DNA of 5,203 nucleotides from RI-242 sp038246255 (GTDB lineage Bacteria; Planctomycetota; UBA1135; GCA-002686595). A model generated the notes under the pieces. That model did no database searches and had not been told where the DNA came from. It saw only the letters and a program-made list of their open reading frames with translations. Below are positions 1 through 4,684 of the stretch, piece after piece (the stretch's first letter is position 1; each line of letters starts with the position of its first letter). A program made the translations under genes and the position numbers. The DNA lies in contig JBBRWC010000169.1 of assembly GCA_038246255.1 (NCBI GenBank), positions 1 to 5,203 of the forward strand. Reading direction: 5' to 3'.

Positions 1-305
1 AGCAGCGTCAGAAGCGGGCTTTCCGTGCGAATCCCCGCGTGGCAGTTCATGCACGTGGCGCTGGGCGGAACCGCCGCGTGCGCGGCCTTTTCGACCGTGG
101 TGTGGCAGTAGCGGCAATCCATGCCGAGCTCACCGGCGTGCAGCGCGTGGCTGAACGGGATCGGTTGCTCCGGCATGTAGCCGACGTCCGTCGTTTTGGG
201 CGACGCTCCAAACGCAACGACACCCACGATGTAGAGGGGCGCCACGAGCAACAGCGCGCCGCTCATGTCGCGCACGGTGAGGGTCCAACTGGGGAAATGG
301 AACAT
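1..305 (-). CDS. actA: Alternative complex III multihaem cytochrome c subunit ActA, N-terminal part
   Basis: Partial gene: 101 codons are visible and the frame is open at the left edge. ActA is the membrane-anchored cytochrome c subunit (usually pentahaem) of alternative complex III, which oxidises membrane quinol and passes electrons to a cytochrome or terminal oxidase. I translated this strand directly. One N-terminal hydrophobic segment (about residues 15-33) is followed by SPKTTDVGYMPEQPIPFSH, then HAGELGMDCRYCH with haem site CRYCH at residues 64-68, and VPPSATCMNCHAGI with haem site CMNCH at 85-89. The order SPK-TDVGY-PEQP-PFSH-LHAGELG-DCRYCH-VPP-TCMNCH is the ActA signature as I know it. 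The ATG at 305 is chosen because it puts the anchor at the N-terminus. No clear ribosome binding site precedes it. The rest of the act operon should lie to the left. Other multihaem c-type families are less likely, given how much of the signature is present. Confidence 0.9.
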   Translation of the reverse strand, partial: MFHFPSWTLTVRDMSGALLLVAPLYIVGVVAFGASPKTTDVGYMPEQPIPFSHALHAGELGMDCRYCHTTVEKAAHAAVPPSATCMNCHAGIRTESPLLTL

Positions 306-439
306 CGTTGGGGAGCGCTGGCCGCGGCCGCGGCGGGTGGCCGAAGGGTCGGAGCGAAAGAGAACCTGTGCGATCGAGCGTCGGCCGGCCCCCTGCGACG
401 CGCGCTCGGGGGTCCGCCTTGCTGCGGCACCGGCCGCGT

Positions 440-445
440 ACTGTA
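440..445 (-). promoter_or_regulatory. Candidate -10 element for actA
   Basis: Read on the minus strand this is TACAGT, which keeps the TA...T pattern of a sigma70 -10 box. No good -35 lies 16-18 bases upstream, as expected for an activator-dependent promoter. A transcript starting near 434 would put the centre of the RegA-type site (477) at about -43, where such activators often work, and would leave a leader of about 130 bases before actA. Six-base matches are common by chance, so this is tentative. Confidence 0.25.
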
Positions 446-469
446 GGGACGAGGCGTCGCCGCGGCTAT

Positions 470-484
470 GCGGCAAAATGTCGC
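470..484 (-). promoter_or_regulatory. RegA/RegR/PrrA-type binding site
   Basis: The minus strand reads GCGACATTTTGCCGC. The RegR box consensus I recall from Bradyrhizobium japonicum is GNG(A/G)C(A/G)TTNNGNCGC, and every defined position is met. The site sits in a near-perfect inverted repeat (468-486, ATGCGGC, five bases, GTCGCAT, with one mismatch between arms), fitting a dimeric Fis-type HTH regulator. It lies in the gap between a regA gene and the start of actA, so the likely ligand is encoded next door. The match is seen directly; binding and the direction of control are inferred. Confidence 0.7.
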
Positions 485-565
485 ATCGAGAAGGCGACCC
501 GCGGCTGGGCGCCGCTCCAGCGCCGCAAGGCGATGGGCCAAACGTCATCTGCGAGCTACTTCGCG

Positions 566-584
566 TCGGCCGAGCCGATTTTTT
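566..584 (+). terminator. Small hairpin plus T6 on the + strand
   Basis: TCGGC (566-570), a three-base loop and GCCGA (574-578) are followed by six T (579-584), the layout of a short intrinsic terminator. It is oriented on the + strand, opposite to regA and actA, and no + strand gene precedes it. It could stop antisense transcription into the 3' end of regA, end an unseen small RNA, or be chance. The stem is only 5 bp. Confidence 0.3.
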
Positions 585-593
585 CCCAAGCTC

Positions 594-1166
594 TCAGTCG
601 GGCGCGAACTTCTGAAGCTTGCGCTGCAAGGAGCGCCGGTGCAGCCCCAGGCGCCGCGCCGCCTCGCTGATGTTGCCGTCGCAGTCCGCCATGACGCGGT
701 GGATGTGCTCCCATTCGGCGCGCGCGAGGCTGGGTGCGAGGATCTCGGGCGGGGAATTCGCCGCTCCGCCCTCTGCGCGCTCGAACGCGGCCAAAATGTC
801 GTCCGCATCCGCCGGTTTGGGCAGGTAGTTCGCCGCGCCCAGACGCATCGCTTCGACCGCCGTGGCGATACTTCCGTACCCCGTCAACACCACGACCCGG
901 GTCGCCGGGTCGATCGCGACCAGGGACCGCAGCACATCGAGGCCGCTCATTCCCGGCATCCGCAGGTCGACCACCGCCATCTCGGGCGATTCCTCCCGCG
1001 CCAGGATGAGCGCTTCCTCCCCGTTGGCCGCCGAGCGCACCTCGAACCCGCGGTCGCGCAGGGCGCGGGCGAGGCGCTCCCGGAAGACCCGATCGTCGTC
1101 GACGATCAGGAAGCTGGGTTGGTGCGGCGCCGCGCGGGCGTCGGAGGGCTCGGACGGGCTGTTCAA
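594..1166 (-). CDS. regA: RegA/PrrA/ActR-type redox response regulator
   Basis: 190-residue transcription regulator, about the usual RegA length (roughly 180-190). The receiver domain covers residues 18-130: acidic pocket DDD at 23-25, phospho-acceptor Asp67 in VVDLRMPGMSGLDVL, Thr95 in VVLTGYG, and Lys117 in the RegA-typical YLPKPADADDI. A short linker leads to a Fis-type DNA-binding domain (about 148-187) with RAEWEHIHRVMADCDGNISE and then AARRLGLHRRSLQRKL, very close to the conserved RegA family C-terminus. RegA is phosphorylated by RegB and controls respiration, carbon and nitrogen fixation and other redox-linked genes. The start is TTG at 1166; no ATG occurs until Met63, inside the receiver, and no Shine-Dalgarno is obvious. 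A CTG at 1193 is an in-frame alternative. It lies 28 bases after regB on the same strand, so the two are probably co-transcribed and translation may be coupled. Confidence 0.93.
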   Translation of the reverse strand: MNSPSEPSDARAAPHQPSFLIVDDDRVFRERLARALRDRGFEVRSAANGEEALILAREESPEMAVVDLRMPGMSGLDVLRSLVAIDPATRVVVLTGYGSIATAVEAMRLGAANYLPKPADADDILAAFERAEGGAANSPPEILAPSLARAEWEHIHRVMADCDGNISEAARRLGLHRRSLQRKLQKFAPD

Positions 1167-1194
1167 GGTGCGTGTTTGAGCGCGGCGGCCCAGT

Positions 1195-2625
1195 TTAGCC
1201 CCGATCCTCGCGCCGGCCCGGCGCCGTTTCCGCCCCAGCCGCGACGGCGCGGATGTGCAGGGTGGCGACGGTCCCGCGCTCCGGCCCCGACCTCAGCTCC
1301 AGTCGCCCACCCAGCCGATCCGCCAGCGTTCGCGCCAGGAAAAGTCCCAGCCCCATCCCGCGCCCCGGGTCCTTCGTCGTGAAAAACGGATCGCCCGCAC
1401 GGGCCAAAACTTCGGGCTCCATCCCGCTGCCCGCGTCGACGACCTCGAGCACCACAAAACTCCCCGCCGCGGGATCGGCCTTCGCGCTGACGGCGACTTC
1501 GCGACCCTCGGCACTTGCGTCCAGGGCGTTTTTGATCAGTCCGCGCAGCGCACGCGACATGGCGACGCGGGGAACGGCCAGCCGTGCGTTTTGAGCGCTC
1601 GTTTCGACGGAGACGCGGACGAGCGCTCTGCCGCGCAAGTTACGCAGAGCGTTTTCGATCAGTTCGGCGGGGCGCAATTCGACGATTTCCTCCCCCACCG
1701 CGCTGCCTGCGTCGAGCGACATTTGATCGAGAATGGTGCGGCAGCGCGTCACTTCATCCCGAATCAAACGCGCGTCCTCCACCGCTTCGTCGGTGGCGCC
1801 GCTGCGGGCGAGGACCCGCTCCAGTTCCCGTGCCACCACGGCAATCGTCGATAGGGGTGACGAAAGCTCGTGCGCGGCCCCTGCCGCCAGTGTCGCAAGC
1901 GCCTGCAAACGGTCGTTATCCGCCTTGCGCGCCCGTTCCGCCTCGAGTTCTCCCTCCCGCGCCGCAAGCGAATCCGACAACCGCCGCACGAAGTACGCCG
2001 TGAACGCGACAACCGCCGCAAACGCCACCAAAAGCCCCTTGGCGTAGGTCGTCAGGACCCGACTGCCCTCGCCATCCTCCCCAAACAACGCCGGCCCGCC
2101 GATATCGAGCGGCCTGTGGTGGAACAGCAACAAAGTAAACGCCACCAAAGCCGTGGCGTTCAAAGCTCGCATCCACAACCCACCCAGCACCACCATCGCC
2201 AGCGCCAGGTTGACAAAATAAAAGATGGCAAACGGGTTCGCCGCGCCGCCCGAGAAATACAAAAGACCGCTCAACAACACAATATCGAGCAAGTTCACCG
2301 TGCCGATCAGAGTACGGCCGTGCGCCACCCACCCACGCGCGTCGACCCCGCGGGCGGCCCAGCGCAGCCAAACCTCGAGCCCCGCATTTGTGCCCGCACC
2401 GACTGCAACGATGGCGAGGAGCGCGCCCAACTCCAGCTCCACCCCAAACCAAAAGTGGACGACACCGATCGTCGCCAACTGCCCGAGCGCTCCGGCCCAA
2501 CGCAGTTTCACGAACCACGACAGATTGATGCGCAACCGCTCGGCCGCAACCGACTCGTGCTGCGCCGGGGGCATGGCGCCCACCGCACCGGTCGTGGGTG
2601 CGACCGTCATCGCCGTTCGCGCCAT
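1195..2625 (-). CDS. regB: RegB/PrrB-type membrane redox sensor histidine kinase
   Basis: Sensor kinase of 476 residues from the ATG at 2625; it senses the quinone pool and phosphorylates RegA. Six hydrophobic segments (about 43-64, 66-86, 106-126, 130-151, 155-169, 194-213) form the sensor. The loop between the third and fourth carries GGAANPF (126-132), the GGxxNPF quinone-binding signature of RegB. A linker helix leads to the H-box AAHELSSPLSTIAVV with His252 (RegB usually has HELGTPL). Cys295 in RDEVTRCRTIL matches the redox-active cysteine of RegB. The ATPase domain shows the N-box LIKNALDAS (Asn366), VVDAGSGM, DPFFTTK and GRGMGLGLF (421-429). The start is uncertain: the frame is open to a TTG at 2658, and ATGs occur at 2625, 2610 and 2574. 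The first and last of these have a weak GGTGGG upstream; all lie before the first membrane segment. It precedes regA in an apparent operon. Confidence 0.93.
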   Translation of the reverse strand: MARTAMTVAPTTGAVGAMPPAQHESVAAERLRINLSWFVKLRWAGALGQLATIGVVHFWFGVELELGALLAIVAVGAGTNAGLEVWLRWAARGVDARGWVAHGRTLIGTVNLLDIVLLSGLLYFSGGAANPFAIFYFVNLALAMVVLGGLWMRALNATALVAFTLLLFHHRPLDIGGPALFGEDGEGSRVLTTYAKGLLVAFAAVVAFTAYFVRRLSDSLAAREGELEAERARKADNDRLQALATLAAGAAHELSSPLSTIAVVARELERVLARSGATDEAVEDARLIRDEVTRCRTILDQMSLDAGSAVGEEIVELRPAELIENALRNLRGRALVRVSVETSAQNARLAVPRVAMSRALRGLIKNALDASAEGREVAVSAKADPAAGSFVVLEVVDAGSGMEPEVLARAGDPFFTTKDPGRGMGLGLFLARTLADRLGGRLELRSGPERGTVATLHIRAVAAGAETAPGRREDRG

Positions 2626-2685
2626 AGCCCACCCACGATACCGCCAGCCGCCCGCCAACGAGCATCACCCCCCGCGCCCATGCCC

Positions 2686-2757
2686 CCGTGCCACCCCATG
2701 CCACCGTGCCACCCCATGCCACCGTGCCACCCCATGCCACCGTGCCACCCCGTGCCA
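2686..2757. repeat. 18-base tandem repeat, four units
   Basis: Four head-to-tail copies of CCGTGCCACCCCATGCCA (2686-2703, 2704-2721, 2722-2739, 2740-2757). The first three are identical and the fourth has one A-to-G change. Each unit is itself two similar 9-base halves around the core TGCCAC, and degenerate halves continue to about 2790. There are no spacers. On the minus strand it reads as a G-rich tract of GG and GGGG runs about 60-130 bases before the regB start, so it may be in the regB leader RNA. The unit length is a multiple of three, but neither strand gives a credible protein. Confidence 0.9.
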
Positions 2758-2974
2758 CCCCGTGCCCCCGTGCCACCTTGCCACCCCGTGCGCGCCGACA
2801 AGCCCAGCGCAACCGCCCCACGAGCACGCCAACGCCGCGCAACGCCACCAGGCACGCCCGCTCCAGCGAGCCGCCCGACCTCCTCCCGACGCCAAACCCC
2901 GCACCGCCGCGCAACGCCGCAGGCCCCACCCGCCCACGCCCTTTCTGCGCCCCGCCCAAGTGCCACCCCACCAT

Positions 2975-3003
2975 TTGGCACCCGCCCACCTCCATGCTAC
3001 GCT
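2975..3003 (+). promoter_or_regulatory. Sigma70-like promoter of tRNA-Gly
   Basis: TTGGCA (2975-2980, five of six against TTGACA), a 17-base spacer, and TACGCT (2998-3003, keeping the TA...T of the -10 box). Transcription would start near 3010, about 20 bases before the mature tRNA. Position, spacing and orientation all fit. No other promoter-like pair is obvious in this C-rich stretch. Confidence 0.55.
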
Positions 3004-3031
3004 CCGCCCCCTCGGCACCCAGGTGCCCCGA

Positions 3032-3107
3032 GCGGGCGTAACTCAGTTGGTAGAGTGTCAGCTTCCCAAGCTGAATGTCGAGGGTTCGAGTCCCTTCGCC
3101 CGCTCCA
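3032..3107 (+). tRNA. tRNA-Gly, anticodon CCC (reads GGG)
   Basis: A complete 76-base cloverleaf with encoded CCA. Acceptor stem GCGGGCG (3032-3038) pairs with CGCCCGC (3097-3103). The D arm is ACTC, AGTTGGTA, GAGT. Anticodon stem TCAGC/GCTGA encloses loop TTCCCAA with anticodon CCC at 3065-3067. The variable loop has five bases, and the T arm is GAGGG, TTCGAGT, CCCTT. The discriminator T at 3104 is the U73 expected for bacterial glycine tRNAs, followed by CCA at 3105-3107. No base marks it as a pseudogene. It stands alone, marks the change from core to accessory content, and is a plausible integration site. Confidence 0.97.
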
Positions 3108-3109
3108 CC

Positions 3110-3134
3110 TAAGTCTAGCCCCCACCTAGACTTA
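3110..3134 (+). repeat. Perfect 9-bp inverted repeat behind tRNA-Gly
   Basis: TAAGTCTAG (3110-3118), a seven-base C-rich loop and CTAGACTTA (3126-3134) pair without mismatch, starting three bases after the tRNA CCA. It could form a terminator-like or processing hairpin in the tRNA precursor, but no T-run follows, so it is not a standard intrinsic terminator. Its position, where tRNA-targeting recombinases bind, also allows an att-site arm. Confidence 0.6.
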
Positions 3135-3398
3135 CGCGCGCTCTCCACGCCCCCCGTGCGTAACAGTGGAGGCCAAGTGCTCACTTACGCCTCCGCTCGT
3201 GCGGCTTAGTGCGCTCGGGCGCGCTGGCGACGCTATGCCGAGTCGGATCGCTGCCGCGGCGGGCGGCCGGGCGATGCCGCTGGACCTAGCGCGTCTGACG
3301 TCCGTCGGCGGATTTTGCACCTCGGAGGCCGGCTTCGAGGTCCCCCGGGGCGCCCCTCCGTCCACTACGTCGGCCTCCTCCCTCATTACGAGTTCGGT
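3135..3398. other. Region between tRNA-Gly and the next gene, no gene seen
   Basis: 264 bases with no supportable coding sequence. The open frames crossing it resemble no family I know, and on the minus strand they run antisense into the gene at 3399. It contains an imperfect hairpin (3168-3194: outer arms GGAGGC/GCCTCC, inner AAGT/ACTT) and a CCCCGGGG palindrome around 3350. It may hold the promoter of the gene at 3399 or remnants of an insertion; I cannot tell which. Confidence 0.45.
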
Positions 3399-4085
3399 AT
3401 GTCCTTTACACTCGACCACATCCTCGGCGACTCCATCGAGCTGGACCGCTGTCCGAACGAGCTCTCGGCCCTGCGCACGCTCGAGAGCGGCCTCTCGATG
3501 ATATACGCGACAGTTAGACCGCACGAGGAGGCGCACCAGGCCAGAGCGCCCGGCTGGACATCTTTTGGCAACCTCACCCACGAGGGCGTGCCACCCCACA
3601 TCTTAGCTGCCTTGCCCGTATTTTTCAGTTGGTTTGCGGTCACTGGAGCGAACTACGTACGGCTCGTGGGGTATCTCCGTGCGATCGCGAAGGGTGTTCT
3701 GACCGAAAGCGATCTGGGAACGACGGCAGGGTCGAAGACGATTCTGGCCGAGTGCGACGCTTACCGAGACTCCATCGCGGAGCTGGCCGACATGCACCGC
3801 TGGCGGAACAAGGTTGCTGCACATTTTGCACTAACGGCCCCCAGAAAGGAAGACAACGCCGCAACGCTGGTAGACTCTGCGCTACCCGTAGTGGGAGTCG
3901 AGAGAGGCAGATTTCACACTCGGCCATTTCGGTTCGGGAAGATCGACGGCGGGGCGACCATAGACTCCGAACTTCCGAACTGGTCACTCACGGAAGCGTA
4001 CGAGCATATGGCCGCGCGATACGGGCCTCGCGCGGGCGATCCGGGTTCGCAGCCGCCACGCGCGGCGGACCCGAGCACTACCTGA
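3399..4085 (+). CDS. Protein of unknown function with a HEPN-like R-N-x4-H motif
   Basis: 228 residues from the ATG at 3399. The frame stays open upstream to a TTG at 3315, but that 28-residue extension is Pro/Gly/Arg-rich and looks non-coding. No clear ribosome binding site is visible. There is no signal peptide; a hydrophobic stretch at about 68-97 (LAALPVFFSWFAVTGANYVRLVGYL) looks like buried helix. The central RWRNKVAAHFA contains Arg136-Asn137 and His142 (R-x5-H), within the R-x4-6-H spacing of HEPN ribonuclease domains, which are common in defence and toxin systems. The C-terminal half has DNAATLVDSALPV, GRFHTRPFRFG and ELPNWSLTEAYEHMAARYG, which I recall vaguely from uncharacterised bacterial proteins. 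The last 20 residues are low-complexity. It ends three bases from the stop of the minus-strand gene at 4089. That it is a gene is fairly secure; the HEPN link is only suggested. Confidence 0.75.
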   Translation: MSFTLDHILGDSIELDRCPNELSALRTLESGLSMIYATVRPHEEAHQARAPGWTSFGNLTHEGVPPHILAALPVFFSWFAVTGANYVRLVGYLRAIAKGVLTESDLGTTAGSKTILAECDAYRDSIAELADMHRWRNKVAAHFALTAPRKEDNAATLVDSALPVVGVERGRFHTRPFRFGKIDGGATIDSELPNWSLTEAYEHMAARYGPRAGDPGSQPPRAADPSTT

Positions 4086-4088
4086 GCA

Positions 4089-4544
4089 CTAGAGTTCACC
4101 GCGATTAAGCCGCGCGGTGAGCTCTCCCTGAATCTCCAACAAGTAGTCCGCCATTAGCCCGCACCGCCCCTCCGCATCTTCTGGATACACCAAGAGCTGA
4201 TCGAATATCGCCTCTAAATCATCCTGCGTCCGAAGAAGGTCCAACACTCTCCGGCGCGAGTGAGTTCGGTACCGCGACCAAGTCGACGTTCGATCCATTT
4301 GATGAAATTTGCGAACCAACCTCCGGAGCACGGAGAGATCCGCGAGATCCTTGGCCAGGCACATTAGGCGCTCCAAGCGCGCCAGCAATCGCGCCAAGTC
4401 GTGATGCCTGGGCGGCTCGCTGCCGGCCCATCGGCGTTCGAGAGTAATGTGTCGATGATACATGAGCACGCCGATGGTCTGCTTAAGGACCAACTCCAAG
4501 GCGTGACGCTGGAGATAAAACACGGGATACGCAATGCGCCTCAA
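4089..4544 (-). CDS. Helical protein of unknown function downstream of hsdR (intact part of a frameshifted gene)
   Basis: The uninterrupted open frame from a TTG at 4544 gives 151 residues: IAYPVFYLQRHALELVLKQTIGVLMYHRHI, then HHDLARLLARLERL, then SVLRRLVRKFHQMDRTSTWSRYRTHSRR and a C-terminal helix (LMADYLLEIQGELTARL). The RHALELVLK motif recalls helical domains of HEPN or AbiV type (LHALELYLKAL patterns), but I cannot assign a family or function. The TTG lacks a ribosome binding site, and convincing protein continues upstream in the same frame (FAGFGDPDIRASYIEAARVLLDAGRES, 4625-4545) with no start codon. The true gene therefore probably begins at the GTG at 4660 and is broken by a one-base shift, described separately. 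It follows hsdR on the same strand and is probably co-transcribed. It converges with the + strand gene ending at 4085. Confidence 0.6.
   Translation of the reverse strand: MRRIAYPVFYLQRHALELVLKQTIGVLMYHRHITLERRWAGSEPPRHHDLARLLARLERLMCLAKDLADLSVLRRLVRKFHQMDRTSTWSRYRTHSRRRVLDLLRTQDDLEAIFDQLLVYPEDAEGRCGLMADYLLEIQGELTARLNRGEL
4092..4124. terminator. Strong hairpin at the convergent gene ends
   Basis: GAGTTCACCGCG (4092-4103) and CGCGGTGAGCTC (4113-4124) pair over 12 bp with one G-T wobble and a nine-base loop. The hairpin covers the last codons of the minus-strand gene and lies just beyond the stop of the + strand gene, so it could end transcription both ways. Neither side has a T-run, so it would be an atypical terminator or an RNA 3'-end stabiliser. 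Confidence 0.45.
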
Positions 4545-4660
4545 TGATTCACGACCCGCGTCAAGAAGGACCCTGGCCGCCTCAATGTAGCTGGCGCGAA
4601 TATCTGGATCACCGAAGCCAGCAAAACATCCCTTTCCGCCGCCGAGTCGAACGATCCCAC
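4545..4660 (-). pseudogene. Frameshifted 5' end of the gene at 4089
   Basis: A GTG at 4660 has a good ribosome binding site (AGGA at 4669-4666, five-base spacer) 24 bases after the hsdR stop. It opens V-G-S-F-D-S-A-A-E-R-D-V (4660-4625). A one-base shift at the TTTT run (4626-4623 on this strand) would join this to F-A-G-F-G-D-P-D-I-R-A-S-Y-I-E and the rest of the frame ending at 4089, for about 190 residues. Unshifted, the GTG frame stops within about 40 codons, while the downstream frame has an amber codon at 4670-4668 and no ATG, GTG or TTG before 4544. A lost T in a run of five explains this most simply. It could be a real mutation or a sequencing or assembly error; programmed slippage is less likely because there is no classic slippery heptamer. 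Confidence 0.55.
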
Positions 4661-4684
4661 GCGATTCCTAGTCACTCCGGTTTG

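Larger units (their letters stand above)
306..593. other. Intergenic region between regA and actA (control region)
   Basis: No gene is supported in these 288 bases; the open frames here are GC-driven and resemble no family I recognise. The gap is long for an otherwise tightly packed minus-strand group, so actA probably has its own promoter. It holds a strong RegA-type binding site (470-484), a weak -10-like element (440-445) and a small + strand hairpin followed by six T (566-584). Confidence 0.6.
2626..3031. other. C-rich non-coding region between regB and tRNA-Gly
   Basis: About 400 bases with no supportable gene. The + strand is heavily C-rich and poor in T and G runs, giving long Pro/Ala/Arg/His open frames on the + strand and Gly/Trp/His-rich ones on the minus strand; these are compositional. 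It contains an 18-base tandem repeat (2686-2757) with degenerate copies to about 2790, a 13-base direct repeat GCCGCGCAACGCC (2834-2846 and 2906-2918), the tRNA promoter (2975-3003), and an inverted repeat just before the tRNA (GGCACC, CA, GGTGCC). The regB promoter must lie here on the minus strand, but I cannot place it. Confidence 0.55.

Noticed and set aside
468..1382. Long + strand open frame opposite regA and the end of regB
   Set aside because: It is antisense to two strongly recognised genes, and its Arg/Ala/Pro-rich translation matches no family; it is a high-GC shadow.
2686..2790. Possible CRISPR array
   Set aside because: The units are contiguous 18-base tandem copies without unique spacers, so this is a simple tandem repeat.
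1870..3129. 419-codon + strand open frame running from regB through the repeat and the tRNA
   Set aside because: It overlaps regB, the tandem repeat and a perfect tRNA; its low-complexity His/Pro/Arg content reflects composition.
1916..3184. 422-codon minus-strand open frame covering the tRNA and part of regB in another frame
   Set aside because: It is Gly/Arg/Trp-rich, crosses the tRNA antisense and conflicts with the clear RegB frame.
3227..3241. Second RegA-like site GCGAC-N5-GCCGA
   Set aside because: The second half is GCCGA rather than GNCGC and the central TT is missing; it is not near a plausible target.
3132..3599. 155-codon minus-strand open frame between the tRNA and the + strand gene
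   Set aside because: It lies antisense to the better-supported gene at 3399 and shows no recognisable motif.
4073..4091. Direct repeat GAGCACTA twice, 11 bases apart, at the convergent stops
   Set aside because: It is only 8 bases and two copies; it could be an insertion footprint, but nothing else supports that.
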